NCBI RefSeq assembly: GCF_003992315.1
Contig: NZ_RQVE01000001.1
Span: forward strand, 124,001-188,000
DNA from: Veillonella sp. 3891
GTDB taxonomy: Bacteria; Bacillota; Negativicutes; Veillonellales; Veillonellaceae
DNA: 64,000 bases
Direction of reading: 5' to 3'
Positions 16,056 to 25,117 of this stretch are shown piece by piece. Positions within the stretch are counted from its first letter, which is position 1. Each line of letters starts with the position of its first letter. The notes under the pieces are model-generated. The model had not been told where the DNA came from, searched no databases, and saw nothing but the letters and a program-made list of their open reading frames with translations. Made by a program: the position numbers and the translations under genes.

Positions 16056-16595
16056 ATGTATATTTACACATTAATAGATACCCTAGTGTGGATAGCCTGT
16101 ATCATTGCTATCATTTATATTGCCTACCGCATATTTGCATGGCGCCAAGGCAATGAAGATATAGTAATTATGGTGAAACGCCGTACCCCATTTGTAGTGG
16201 AAGATATTAGTTTTGACCAAGTGGTATTATCTACGGATATTCCATTTGTGAACAGAGGAAAACAATACGGAACTATTATGGATATGTTCCCTCGTCATTT
16301 ATTACCACAAGAACAATTTGACAATGTGCGAATTCAATCTTGGTTGACCGATGCAAAAGCAGAACGTCATGATGGCTATTGGGAAGCGTTAGTGTATAAG
16401 CAACGACAAGGAAGTACCATTCGTTTGCGTCTAGTCATGACTGCTAATAGTGGTAACATTCGTAAAGACTTAGTGGGATTCCCGGACATGCCTATCGATA
16501 TCTACCATCAAGTAGTAGGCCGCGAGGCATACCGTATTTCAAAAACTAGAATTACTCTAACTGCAGAAGAGTTAGAAGTAGCGATGCGTAAATAG
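16056..16595 (+). CDS. Membrane-anchored hypothetical protein
   Basis: 179 residues: one N-terminal membrane helix (TLVWIACIIAIIYIAYRIF) followed by a soluble domain of mixed strands with several Arg/Lys, mainly predicted on the inner side. No family is recognised. RBS AGGAGG lies 4 bp before ATG. It lies between murI and the CofE-like gene, 10 bp from the latter. Confidence 0.5.
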   Translation: MYIYTLIDTLVWIACIIAIIYIAYRIFAWRQGNEDIVIMVKRRTPFVVEDISFDQVVLSTDIPFVNRGKQYGTIMDMFPRHLLPQEQFDNVRIQSWLTDAKAERHDGYWEALVYKQRQGSTIRLRLVMTANSGNIRKDLVGFPDMPIDIYHQVVGREAYRISKTRITLTAEELEVAMRK

Positions 16596-16605
16596 GAGGT
16601 ATATC

Positions 16606-17262
16606 ATGGCAGAATTAGAACTTTTACCAATCCCTACGCGCATTTTAACGAACAAAGATGATATCGTTGAGGCTATCGTAGAATTTGCAGGCCCTTATAT
16701 TGGACCAGAAGATATTGTGTGCGTAGCAGAATCCGTCGTGGCTATCACGCAAGGGGAGTTTACACGACCAGAAGATTTAAAAGTATCTTGGCAAGCTAAA
16801 TTTTTAAATCGCTTTATCCATCCTGATGGCTCTATGGCATCTGTGTACGGTATGCAAGCAGCTATGGATAAAGAAGGGGAATGGAAAATGATGTTTGCCT
16901 TCCTCTGTGGAGCCGCAGCTAAAGTGTTTAAAAAATCTGGCGTGTTCTATCAAATGGCACGGACCGCATCCTTAACAGATGATGTTACAGGGACTATGCC
17001 TCCGTTTGATAAATGCATTGTATATGGACCAAAACAACCATATGCAGTAGCCGATGCTATCATGAAAGCAACAGGAGCCTATGGAGCTTGTGTAGCGGAC
17101 GTGAATGATTTAAAACGAGCTGCTATCTTAGGCCATAGCCGTGGATTAAAACCACAACAAATTGCGCAGATTTTAATCGATAATCCATTTGGCAATGATA
17201 GCCAAATGACGCCGATTGTGGTGATTAAAAATTATGCTTCTGTGTCTAAGCGAAGAGTCTAA
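16606..17262 (+). CDS. CofE-like protein (F420:glutamate ligase superfamily)
   Basis: 218 residues. The pattern PIPTRIL then EDIVCVAESVVAITQGE and the C-terminal ILIDNPFGNDSQMTPIVVI match the CofE-like superfamily found in many anaerobic Firmicutes without F420. In F420 producers CofE adds glutamate to the cofactor; in these bacteria the substrate is unknown. It is the last gene before the thiamine leader. Confidence 0.75.
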   Translation: MAELELLPIPTRILTNKDDIVEAIVEFAGPYIGPEDIVCVAESVVAITQGEFTRPEDLKVSWQAKFLNRFIHPDGSMASVYGMQAAMDKEGEWKMMFAFLCGAAAKVFKKSGVFYQMARTASLTDDVTGTMPPFDKCIVYGPKQPYAVADAIMKATGAYGACVADVNDLKRAAILGHSRGLKPQQIAQILIDNPFGNDSQMTPIVVIKNYASVSKRRV

Positions 17263-17328
17263 AGCGTATTGGAATCATGACAATATTGCATGTCGTTCAT
17301 AGAAGATAAAAATTGTTGATACTTGTGC

Positions 17329-17357
17329 TTGCAAATTGAGCGGTATCAGCGTATACT
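17329..17357 (+). promoter_or_regulatory. Promoter of the thi operon
   Basis: TTGCAA (17329-17334), 17-bp spacer, TATACT (17352-17357). The start at about 17364 coincides with the 5' edge of the TPP aptamer. Confidence 0.7.
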
Positions 17358-17363
17358 GAAAGA

Positions 17364-17452
17364 GAACTTTGGGGAGCCTCATGGCTGAGAGTAAACGAAT
17401 GTTTTGACCCATAACCTGATTTGGATAATGCCAACGTAGGATAAGTTTGATT
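17364..17452 (+). ncRNA. TPP riboswitch (THI element)
   Basis: The conserved blocks appear in order: GGGGAGCC, GGCTGAGA, GACCC, ACCTGATTTGGATAATGCC and AACGTAGG. Binding of thiamine pyrophosphate is expected to favour the terminator at 17463-17489 and so shut off thiSFGH. Confidence 0.95.
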
Positions 17453-17462
17453 CGTCATACCG

Positions 17463-17489
17463 AGGACATCCAACAGGATGTCCTTTTTT
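17463..17489 (+). terminator. TPP-riboswitch terminator
   Basis: AGGACATCC pairs with GGATGTCCT around AACA, followed by TTTTT. It lies directly after the aptamer and 230 bp before thiS. Confidence 0.9.
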
Positions 17490-17726
17490 GTATCTTTTAT
17501 AGATGATATCGTATATGGATACAGATTGAAGGTGCATCTAGTGGATGTACAAGTGGAACAGAATAGTGAGACGATAGAGTGCTACAGCATGAAGGGGCAT
17601 ACCACCGCGGGTATGGTTTTTCGTGCTGTTTTTTTATACTAGTATGTGATGAAGGATCCCGTACAGGTGGTTGGCGGTATACTAGTTTTGAAATGTATAT
17701 ATAGCAAATGCTATAGTTAGGAGGAT
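17490..17726 (+). other. Long second part of the thi leader with two more hairpins
   Basis: After the riboswitch terminator comes a strong composite hairpin at 17584-17635: ACAGCATGAA with TTCGTGCTGT, inner CATACC with GGTATG, and seven T. A third hairpin joins ACTAGTAT (17638-17645) to ATACTAGT (17679-17686), followed by TTTT. A ten-codon ORF at 17545-17577 has a distant ribosome site. The loop ACCGCGGGT resembles the end of a T-box motif, but the TGGN that should pair with tRNA is absent. Confidence 0.6.
17584..17635 (+). terminator. Second terminator in the thi leader
   Basis: 10-bp outer stem and 6-bp inner stem, then TTTTTTT. This is at least as strong as the riboswitch terminator, yet no known aptamer lies between the two. 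Confidence 0.75.
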
Positions 17727-17729
17727 ATG

Positions 17730-17921
17730 ATGAAAGTAAATGGAACAACCTATCATTATGAAGGACAAACAGTACAAGAAGTGCTGACAGCCTTAGCGTT
17801 TCGCATGGATCGCATCGTAGTGGAATATAATGGGAAGATTCTTTCTAAAGCAGATTGGGAATCCACTCGGGTGAGCGCTGCGGACACAATGGAAGTAGTA
17901 ACCTTTGTAGGAGGTGGCTAA
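17730..17921 (+). CDS. thiS: Sulfur carrier protein ThiS
   Basis: 63 residues from ATG 17730 (AGGAGG at 17719-17724; the ATG at 17727 is too close). Beta-grasp ubiquitin-like fold. The C-terminal VGGG ends in Gly-Gly, which is adenylated by ThiF and then carries sulfur as a thiocarboxylate to ThiG. Its stop codon is immediately followed by the thiF ATG. Confidence 0.95.
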   Translation: MKVNGTTYHYEGQTVQEVLTALAFRMDRIVVEYNGKILSKADWESTRVSAADTMEVVTFVGGG

Positions 17922-18497
17922 ATGGTATCCTTACAAGATAAAAAAGTATTGCTCATCGGTGTGGGCGGTGTTGGTTCTCATGTGGCAGTGGCATTGTGTC
18001 GTGCCGGAATTGGACAACTAGAAATCGTAGACTTCGACGTTGTGGATGAGAGTAATCTAGGCCGTCAATACTATGACGTGAATGATGTAGGAGTGTTGAA
18101 AGTAGAGGCTATGAAAGGTCACCTGAATCGGATGAATCCAAACTGTGAAGTCATCGTTCATAATGAATGCCTCACACCAGAGCGATTATCTGAATTAATC
18201 GATGGCTATGACATGGTTGTAGAAGCAGTGGATAAAGCGGTCACAAAAGCGTGGATGACAGAAGTTGTTTTAACTCATCCTACAGAACCTTTGCTAGTAG
18301 GTTGTTCTGGCATGGCTGGTTGGGGCGATAGTAATGGGATACGCCGTGAACGGAGACACCATCGCTGGTACTTATGTGGTGACGGTGTGAGTGATATCGA
18401 TTCTATTGGAAAAATTACTGCCGCTCGTGTTATGGTTTGTGCCGGCCATATGGCAAATGCGGTCATTCAACTATTACATGGAGAAGATATTGATTAA
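17922..18497 (+). CDS. thiF: ThiS adenylyltransferase ThiF
   Basis: 191 residues. The Rossmann motif GVGGVGSH sits at residues 13-20, and [13 protein letters not shown] is the ATP-binding region of E1-like enzymes. At about 190 residues it is the short ThiF form of anaerobic Firmicutes. It activates the C-terminus of ThiS. The thiG ribosome site overlaps its stop codon. Confidence 0.9.
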   Translation: MVSLQDKKVLLIGVGGVGSHVAVALCRAGIGQLEIVDFDVVDESNLGRQYYDVNDVGVLKVEAMKGHLNRMNPNCEVIVHNECLTPERLSELIDGYDMVVEAVDKAVTKAWMTEVVLTHPTEPLLVGCSGMAGWGDSNGIRRERRHHRWYLCGDGVSDIDSIGKITAARVMVCAGHMANAVIQLLHGEDID

Positions 18498-18507
18498 GGA
18501 GGAATCT

Positions 18508-19299
18508 ATGACACTTTCAGTACAAGATATGGAAACACAAGACACATGGACTTTAGGGGGACATACATTACACTCTCGATTTATCTTGGGATCTGGCAAA
18601 TTTTCTATCGACTTAATTGAAGCTGTCCTAGAAGAAGCAGGGGCAGAAATGATCACCTTAGCATTGCGTCGTGCGGTGGGTGGCGAAGTAGAAAATATCT
18701 TAGATGCCATTCCAAAAGATACTATCTTAATCCCTAACACAAGTGGCGCCAGAGATGCGGAAGAAGCGGTGCGCATTGCACGCTTATCCCGAGCTACAGG
18801 TTGTGGAGATTTTGTAAAAGTAGAAATTATGAAAGATTCTAAATATTTGTTGCCTCACAATGGAGAGACGATTAAAGCAACGGAGATCTTAGCTAACGAA
18901 GGATTTATTGTTTTACCGTATATGTACCCAGATTTAGAAGTAGCTCGTGATTTAGTCAATGCTGGTGCCGCAGCAGTGATGCCTTTAGCTGCCCCTATCG
19001 GTTCTAATCGTGGATTACAGACGAAGGAATTTATCAAAATTTTAGTAAATGAAATAGACTTGCCTATCATCGTAGATGCTGGTATCGGAGCTCCCTCCCA
19101 AGCAGCAGAAGCGATGGAAATGGGCGTAGCTGCGATTATGGCGAATACCGCCGTAGCCTCTGCGGGCCATATTCGAGGTATGGCAAAGGCCTTTGGTTTA
19201 GCTATCCAAGCAGGACGATTGGCATATTTATCAAAATTAGGACCAACCCTTGAAACAGGTGGTACCGCTTCCTCTCCATTAACAGGATTTTTGCGATGA
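18508..19299 (+). CDS. thiG: Thiazole synthase ThiG
   Basis: 263 residues from ATG 18508, preceded by AAGGAGG; the frame is open further upstream into thiF, but that part is not conserved. It has [17 protein letters not shown] with the neighbouring GDFVKVEIM (Lys for Schiff base), and [13 protein letters not shown]. It joins deoxyxylulose phosphate, dehydroglycine and ThiS sulfur into the thiazole phosphate. Confidence 0.95.
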   Translation: MTLSVQDMETQDTWTLGGHTLHSRFILGSGKFSIDLIEAVLEEAGAEMITLALRRAVGGEVENILDAIPKDTILIPNTSGARDAEEAVRIARLSRATGCGDFVKVEIMKDSKYLLPHNGETIKATEILANEGFIVLPYMYPDLEVARDLVNAGAAAVMPLAAPIGSNRGLQTKEFIKILVNEIDLPIIVDAGIGAPSQAAEAMEMGVAAIMANTAVASAGHIRGMAKAFGLAIQAGRLAYLSKLGPTLETGGTASSPLTGFLR

Positions 19300-19433
19300 T
19301 TGCAATAATATCTCTTATATATTGATATATAACACATATATATGAGATATAAGAAATAGTGAATACTTATGAAAATACTGAGCTAAATTGATGAATGTAG
19401 CTCAGCGATTGCAGTGTCAGGAAAGGAGCGCCT

Positions 19434-20630
19434 ATGTCTAGTACTACTAGATTTCATATAGATGATCCATGTTGGAAATATCGCCCTCATATGGATCAAA
19501 TTGAAAGTCCCATTTTAGAAACAGTGTTAGAAGAACGTGAACAATATACGTACGACCACTATACAGCAGATGACGTGCGCCGTGTGTTGCAAGAAGATAC
19601 TATTGACTTAGCAGGGCTGAAAATTTTGTTATCTCCTGCAGCAGAGCCTTTTTTAGAGGACTTGGCGGAGAAGGCGAAAGCCGTAAGAACAAGATACTTT
19701 GGCAATTCTGTATATTTGTTTACACCATTATATATTTCAAATTATTGTGATAATCTTTGCGTGTATTGTGGCTTCAACTGTAAAAATCAGATTCATCGTG
19801 CCAAATTAGATGAAGATGGCATTGAGGAAGAGTTAAAAAACATTGCCAAAACAGGATTACAAGATATCCTGATTCTTACAGGGGAAAGTGAACGTCACAG
19901 TCCGATTTCGTACATTGGTCGTGCCTGTGAATTAGCAAAAAAATATTTCAAAGTAGTAGGCGTAGAAATTTACCCTGCCAATGTAGATGACTATGCGTAT
20001 TTACGAGAATGTGGTTGCGATTATGTGACGGTATTCCAAGAAACGTATAATTGGGAAAACTACAAAACATTGCATTTGTTAGGCAATAAGAGTATCTTTC
20101 CATACCGATTAGAAACGCAGGAACGGGCTTTACGTGGAGGTATGCGGGGAGTAGGCTTAGCTGCCTTATTGGGATTGGATGACTTCCGAAAAGATGCCTT
20201 TGCCACAGCCTTGCATGCACATTTGTTACAACGTGCCTATCCCCATGGAGAAATTAGTATTTCATGCCCACGTTTGCGCCCTATTGTTAATGATGAGACC
20301 ATCAATGCAGGGGACGTAGGAGAAGCACAATTATTACAAGTTATCTTGGCGTATAGACTTTTCTTACCTTATGCCAATATTACTATTTCTACTCGTGAAA
20401 CAGCACGATTCCGTAACGGAGTCTTACCATTAGCAGCGACGAAACTTTCAGCAGGTGTCAGTACAGGCATTGGTGAACATTCCTCAGAAGAAAAGAAACA
20501 GGAGGAAGGGGATGCACAGTTTGAAATTGCCGATAGTAGAACCGTAGCGGAAGCGATGGAAGACGTAAAAGCCATAGGGATGCAAGTGGTGATGAGTGAT
20601 TATATCGATGTGCTCTATGAAGAAAAATAA
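19434..20630 (+). CDS. thiH: 2-iminoacetate synthase ThiH
   Basis: 398 residues. Radical-SAM cluster motif Cx3Cx2C at C105, C109 and C112 in YCDNLCVYCGF, plus the C-terminal BATS domain. It cleaves tyrosine to give dehydroglycine for ThiG, the anaerobic route. A hydrophilic insert KKQEEGD lies near residue 355. A 134-bp gap with a short AT-rich palindrome separates it from thiG. Confidence 0.95.
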   Translation: MSSTTRFHIDDPCWKYRPHMDQIESPILETVLEEREQYTYDHYTADDVRRVLQEDTIDLAGLKILLSPAAEPFLEDLAEKAKAVRTRYFGNSVYLFTPLYISNYCDNLCVYCGFNCKNQIHRAKLDEDGIEEELKNIAKTGLQDILILTGESERHSPISYIGRACELAKKYFKVVGVEIYPANVDDYAYLRECGCDYVTVFQETYNWENYKTLHLLGNKSIFPYRLETQERALRGGMRGVGLAALLGLDDFRKDAFATALHAHLLQRAYPHGEISISCPRLRPIVNDETINAGDVGEAQLLQVILAYRLFLPYANITISTRETARFRNGVLPLAATKLSAGVSTGIGEHSSEEKKQEEGDAQFEIADSRTVAEAMEDVKAIGMQVVMSDYIDVLYEEK

Positions 20631-21438
20631 CCAATCCATAGATACCTTAGTATTGATTACAAATCGACAGTTGTTGAAAGATGACGTGAGTCTAGCCACA
20701 TATGGTGCAGCATTGTCTAAGGGAGTAGAAAGATTACAAAAGTATGGTAAACATTTTATTTATAATATTGGAAAAAACAGTTTGCCATGTGATATGCATA
20801 AAGCATATGAATCTACAGTAGCAGCAAATCTAGATAGCAATAGATTGTTTAAGCGAGGAGTAGATAGTGTTGAAATGGACAGATGGATGAGAAATCACCA
20901 CAATCTGTACACATTATGTCGTGACACAGACCTACCATTTGAAGAGTATCTCCAACTCTGCGATGTTATAGGCAGTACCGTAGTATACCATGGAAAAGTC
21001 ATTACTAATCGAGTGCAATTAGAGATTATCTTAAATAGACAACCACGAATCCATATGCCTACCAATCTAATACGCCATTGGCAATCCGAACAAAAAGAAT
21101 TGTGGGATGTTTTTCAAAACTATTGGAATAGTGTTACAGTATGGAGTACCGTCCACAACGAAGATGACATCAAGTTGTTAGAATCCCTAGGAATCCCGAA
21201 TTTGGAGTGCGTCTTAATTAGCCCCATTTTTCCTACACCATGCAAGGAAGGACATCCTGGTATTGGTGTTAAGCGGGGTGAGGAGTTGCTTGAGGCTGTT
21301 CAAACTATATATCCCTTTGCTAAGGGCATTGCATTAGGAGGTATACATAGGAGTAACTATATTGAATGCTTGAATCATGCATTCACTGGCGTAGCTATTA
21401 TGTCTGATTTCATGAAGCAAGTGCATAGCAATATATAA
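20617..21438 (+). CDS. Divergent ThiE/TenI family protein
   Basis: 273 residues from ATG 20617, overlapping the end of thiH by 14 bp. The C-terminal half has the family marks SPIFPTPCKEGHPGIG, ALGGI and GVAIMS. The N-terminal half, starting LVLITNRQ, is longer than usual and poorly conserved. The HLGQxD motif of ThiE is replaced by IHMPTNL, and GxST by WSTVH. FxTxCKxG also resembles TenI. It may be thiamine-phosphate synthase, a TenI tautomerase or a drifting relic. Its place at the end of thiSFGH supports a thiamine role. Confidence 0.65.
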   Translation: MKKNNQSIDTLVLITNRQLLKDDVSLATYGAALSKGVERLQKYGKHFIYNIGKNSLPCDMHKAYESTVAANLDSNRLFKRGVDSVEMDRWMRNHHNLYTLCRDTDLPFEEYLQLCDVIGSTVVYHGKVITNRVQLEIILNRQPRIHMPTNLIRHWQSEQKELWDVFQNYWNSVTVWSTVHNEDDIKLLESLGIPNLECVLISPIFPTPCKEGHPGIGVKRGEELLEAVQTIYPFAKGIALGGIHRSNYIECLNHAFTGVAIMSDFMKQVHSNI

Positions 21439-21445
21439 GTTTAAG

Positions 21446-21508
21446 AACGCCATACACTTCGGAGCAAATCTCAGTGGAACGTAAATTTGTGGAGAAGTGT
21501 ATGGCGTT
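21446..21508. repeat. 15-bp perfect hairpin with inner stem
   Basis: AACGCCATACACTTC (21446-21460) and GAAGTGTATGGCGTT (21494-21508) pair without mismatch. Inside the 33-nt loop CAAAT can pair with ATTTG. The AAGAACGCCATA start of this hairpin recurs at 21541-21552. Layout resembles the 140-bp elements at 6505-6920, but the sequence differs. It may end the thi transcript, though no T tract follows. Confidence 0.6.
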
Positions 21509-21620
21509 CGCTCCCTACGTTCTAGGCACGAAAGCGGGGAAAGAACGCCATAGACAGCGAAGTTTGCAAAAGCGTCCTCAATCCTGTAAAATAGATAGGT
21601 AAAGATCATAAGGAGGAGCT

Positions 21621-22559
21621 ATGTTACTGTCAATTGTTGTTCCCGTGTATAATGAGGAAGATAATATTCAAAAATTTTATACTACAGTCAAAGAGGTATT
21701 GCAAACTCTTGACTATGACCATGAAATTATTTTCGTCGATGATGGGTCCAGTGATGATAGTGCAGGCATGCTACGATATATTGGTAATCAAGATCCAAAA
21801 GTAAAGGTCTTGTTGTTGGCGCGAAACTTCGGTCATCAACTAGCCTTGACCTGTGGATTAGATTACGCCCAAGGTGATGCGGTCATTACGATGGATGGAG
21901 ATATGCAACATCCACCAGAGTTGATTCCAGAACTAGTCAAACATTGGGAAGCAGGTGCAGATGTAGTACGCACCATTCGCGATTCCACAGAAGATGCTAG
22001 TTGGGCAAAAGCTTTCACATCGAAATACTATTACAAAGTGCTTAACAAATTAGCTAATGTTCCTATTGTGGAAGGTGGTTCCGATTTCCGATTGATGAAT
22101 CGTAAGTCTCTAGAAACTTTGAAATCCTTCCGAGAACATGGCAGATTTTTACGGGGTATCGTGGGCGACTTAGGGTTCGTGCAACATGAATTTCACTTCG
22201 TAGCACCCCCACGTTTTGCAGGTACTTCCAAATTTAGCGTAAAGAAAATGATGCGCTTTGCCTTAGATGGGATTACAGCATTTTCTCGAGTGCCTTTGCG
22301 TTTAGCCTTATATATCGGTTTGCTATGCGGACTGCTCAGCCTGATTATGATTGGACATATATTGTTCGTACACTTCTTTTCTGACAATGTAATCAGTGGC
22401 TGGTCTACCTTAGGGGTGGCTATCTTCTTCTTAGGAGGCGTACAACTGGTAGGCATTGGCATCATTGGAGAATATGTGGGGCGAATTTTTGAAGAAGTCA
22501 AACAACGACCGTTATATTGGGTGAAAGACACCATAAACTGTCACATAGAAGACAAATAA
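21621..22559 (+). CDS. Family 2 glycosyltransferase with two C-terminal membrane helices
   Basis: 312 residues. GT-A fold: SIVVPVYNEEDN, FVDDGSSDDS, and the DxD-type MDGDMQHP near residue 93. Two helices (residues ~232-255 and ~265-290) follow, as in GtrB/ArnC/DPM1-like polyprenyl-phosphate glycosyltransferases. It would load a sugar onto undecaprenyl phosphate at the inner membrane. RBS AAGGAGG. The next gene follows 22 bp later. Confidence 0.9.
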   Translation: MLLSIVVPVYNEEDNIQKFYTTVKEVLQTLDYDHEIIFVDDGSSDDSAGMLRYIGNQDPKVKVLLLARNFGHQLALTCGLDYAQGDAVITMDGDMQHPPELIPELVKHWEAGADVVRTIRDSTEDASWAKAFTSKYYYKVLNKLANVPIVEGGSDFRLMNRKSLETLKSFREHGRFLRGIVGDLGFVQHEFHFVAPPRFAGTSKFSVKKMMRFALDGITAFSRVPLRLALYIGLLCGLLSLIMIGHILFVHFFSDNVISGWSTLGVAIFFLGGVQLVGIGIIGEYVGRIFEEVKQRPLYWVKDTINCHIEDK

Positions 22560-22581
22560 TCGTATATAAGAGAGGAGTCCT

Positions 22582-23436
22582 ATGACGAGTAAAAAGAAAC
22601 AATACCTGGCAGTCGCTCTATTAGTAGGCTTTTTAGGTACTAGTGTACAAGGAGCTTATCAATATGGTGATGCAGGCAATGAAATTCTTGGTATTCAAAA
22701 GAAACTCATCGCTGCTGGTTATAAAGCTAGAGAAACTAGCGAATATGATGCAAACACAAAGTGGGCTGTTAGATTATTCCAAAAAGATAATGGATTAACG
22801 GTAGACGGGATATTAGGGGCAGTGACCTATAAAAAATTGATGGGTAAACCATTGCCAGCTAAGACTAATACAGTGTCTAAGAAGAAAGAAATTTCAGAAA
22901 AAGATGCAGTTTTATTATCTCATATCGACTCAGGTAGACACTCAGAATCTACAGCTATTACATCTGAGGTGAAGCATAAAAAAGGCAAAGCCTCTGCTCC
23001 CCAAGGGCTGACTTTCAAAAAGAAAGGCAAAACATACAAAGGATTCGAGGTTGGACATCAACCTGTATCTGGCAATGTGAAAGAGATTTTGACCTATGCC
23101 AATACGTTTACAGGAGTGCCTTATAAATTTGGTGGCACAACACCAGCAGGCTTTGATTGCTCAGGATACATTCGCTATGTATTCCAAAAAATTGGTTACG
23201 ATTTACCACGTCAAGCTGATGAACAGTATACAGTGGGTAAAAAAGTGGAGAAAAGCAATTTACAACCCGGTGATTTAGTGTTCTTTGAAACCTATGAACC
23301 AGGGATTTCCCATTCTGGTATTTACATCGGAGATGGACAATTCATCAGTGCCACATCTAGTAGTGGAGTAGCCGTAGCAGATATTGATGATAGCTACTGG
23401 GGACCACGCTATGTAGGGGCAAAACGCGTACTATAA
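22582..23436 (+). CDS. Exported NlpC/P60 (C40) peptidase with peptidoglycan-binding domain
   Basis: 284 residues: signal peptide (1-24), PG_binding_1 domain (~28-90), linker, NlpC/P60 domain (~165-284). Nucleophile C193 in FDCSGY and H244 in SHSGIY are present. The third catalytic position, usually His, Asn or Gln (as in FIHA), is Ser256 in FISATS. It would cut peptide stems of peptidoglycan. Probably co-transcribed with the upstream glycosyltransferase and ended by the hairpin at 23442-23472. Confidence 0.85.
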   Translation: MTSKKKQYLAVALLVGFLGTSVQGAYQYGDAGNEILGIQKKLIAAGYKARETSEYDANTKWAVRLFQKDNGLTVDGILGAVTYKKLMGKPLPAKTNTVSKKKEISEKDAVLLSHIDSGRHSESTAITSEVKHKKGKASAPQGLTFKKKGKTYKGFEVGHQPVSGNVKEILTYANTFTGVPYKFGGTTPAGFDCSGYIRYVFQKIGYDLPRQADEQYTVGKKVEKSNLQPGDLVFFETYEPGISHSGIYIGDGQFISATSSSGVAVADIDDSYWGPRYVGAKRVL

Positions 23437-23441
23437 CACAC

Positions 23442-23472
23442 AAGCTGTAATGATGATGTCATTACAGCTTTT
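23442..23472 (+). terminator. Terminator after NlpC/P60 gene
   Basis: AAGCTGTAATGA and TCATTACAGCTT pair around TGATG, then TTT. Confidence 0.8.
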
Positions 23473-23511
23473 GCCATATATGCGATAAGTTGAAACATAA
23501 AGGAGTTAACT

Positions 23512-24222
23512 ATGACGCACGCAGGCATTCATATACAAGATGTACAATTTTCCTATGGATCGCAGACGGTGATCCATAATATGACAATTACCATTCCCAA
23601 AGGCGAGTTTGTGCTAGTGGTGGGACCAAATGGGTCTGGGAAAACTACATGGCTACGTATGGTAGCAGGACTATTAGAACCGACAGCAGGACATCTTTGT
23701 TTAGACGGTATTAGTCCGAAAGAGGCGCAAATGAAAGGACTCATTCACCTAGTGCCACAAATTTATAACAAAAATGCAGCTCAATTTCCAGCAACTGTAG
23801 AAGAGGTAGTGGGACTAGCCTTATTTCATGTGCCGAAACAAGATCGTAAAGATCGTATCTTGGAAGCCCTGGAATTAGTAGGCATGCAAGATTTCTTGAA
23901 ACGCCGCATCGGTGAGCTCAGCGGTGGTCAACAACAACGTGTAATGTTAGCTCAAGCCTTAGCGCGCAAACCGAACTATATCTTACTGGATGAGCCTACA
24001 AGTGGTATCGATTATGAAACCAGTAAGAAAATTTATGAAGTGTTGCGCTCTCTAAAGCAAGAAAATATTACGGTCATCATGGTCACTCATGATGTGACGG
24101 AAGCTATGGAAGTAGCGGATACAATTTTATGTGTGGATGGACATGCTTGTTACTATGGACCTTGCAAAGGCTTTATGGAAAGTCATCAAGGATCTCGTTT
24201 GGCATGGCATATAGGAGGTTAA
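23512..24222 (+). CDS. Metal-type ABC transporter ATP-binding protein (ZnuC-like)
   Basis: 236 residues. Walker A GPNGSGKTT (~38-46), signature LSGGQQQR, Walker B YILLDEPTSGID, H-loop MVTHDV. It groups with ATPases for zinc, manganese or iron import by sequence style and by its partner permease, which starts 1 bp after the stop. No substrate-binding lipoprotein gene is adjacent, so that subunit must be encoded elsewhere. Confidence 0.85.
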   Translation: MTHAGIHIQDVQFSYGSQTVIHNMTITIPKGEFVLVVGPNGSGKTTWLRMVAGLLEPTAGHLCLDGISPKEAQMKGLIHLVPQIYNKNAAQFPATVEEVVGLALFHVPKQDRKDRILEALELVGMQDFLKRRIGELSGGQQQRVMLAQALARKPNYILLDEPTSGIDYETSKKIYEVLRSLKQENITVIMVTHDVTEAMEVADTILCVDGHACYYGPCKGFMESHQGSRLAWHIGG

Positions 24223-24223
24223 G

Positions 24224-25027
24224 ATGGACATTTTATCCTATACATTTATGCAACGTGCCTTTTTAGCAGGCCTTATCGTGGCGCTCATGTGTCCCTTAAT
24301 CGGTATGTTCATCGTTATCAAACGACAATCCATGCTTGGCGATGGATTAGGGCATATTGCCTTTGCAGGTGTGACGGGAGCATCATTACTGAAAGTTTAC
24401 CCTCCATTAGGTGCGGTGGTATTGACCGTACTATCTGCGATGGGCATAGAACTAGTGCGTCGCTATCAAAAACAATATGCAGATATGATTATGGCATTAT
24501 TCTTTTATGGAGGATTATCCTTAGCTATCGTTTTTTCTACAATGGTAAAAATGCCTAGTACGGGTCTATTGAACTTCTTATTCGGCAGTATTTTGACGGT
24601 TACCATGACCGATATCTATGGCATTGGTGTTGTGGCAATAGTAGTGGGGATCATCATGAAATTCGTGTATCACTCCTTGATGCTCACATCCTTTGACGAG
24701 GAAATCGCTCGTACCGTAGGGATTAATGTGAATCGTGTGAACATGATCTTCGCCATCTTAACAGCCCTTGTAGTTGTGATGGGGATGACCGTAGTAGGGA
24801 TTTTGTTAATCAGTGCCCTTATGATAGTTCCTGTTGCCTCTGCTCATTTATGGAAACGAGGCTTTAAAGAAACTTGGGGCATCGCTACTGTATATTCAGT
24901 TCTATCCGTTGTTGGTGGACTATGTAGCGCCTTTTGGCTAGACTTTGCACCAGGGGGGACAATTGTGCTCACAGCTATTGGACTTTATGTGATTACATTT
25001 TTTGTAAATTTGGTGAAATGTAGATAG
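24224..25027 (+). CDS. Metal-type ABC transporter permease (ZnuB-like)
   Basis: 267 residues with about eight membrane helices. The family motif MLGDGLGHIAFAGV lies near residue 37, and ILLISALMIVPVASA near residue 195, as in ABC-3 permeases. It forms the membrane channel with the ATPase encoded just upstream. Metal specificity cannot be read. Confidence 0.88.
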   Translation: MDILSYTFMQRAFLAGLIVALMCPLIGMFIVIKRQSMLGDGLGHIAFAGVTGASLLKVYPPLGAVVLTVLSAMGIELVRRYQKQYADMIMALFFYGGLSLAIVFSTMVKMPSTGLLNFLFGSILTVTMTDIYGIGVVAIVVGIIMKFVYHSLMLTSFDEEIARTVGINVNRVNMIFAILTALVVVMGMTVVGILLISALMIVPVASAHLWKRGFKETWGIATVYSVLSVVGGLCSAFWLDFAPGGTIVLTAIGLYVITFFVNLVKCR

Positions 25028-25117
25028 TAATACAATATACCATCAGTATTGAAAGTATCGTCATCATATATAGGTCAATGACTGTACCTAAATGCATACT
25101 TTCATCAAAATCTGTGG

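Noticed and set aside
17584-17635. T-box riboswitch
   Set aside because: ACCGCGGG is reminiscent, but the TGGN that must pair with the tRNA CCA end and a Stem I with specifier loop are not seen.
18391-18507. Upstream extension of thiG
   Set aside because: Lies inside thiF in another frame; ATG 18508 has a perfect AAGGAGG and matches the ThiG start.
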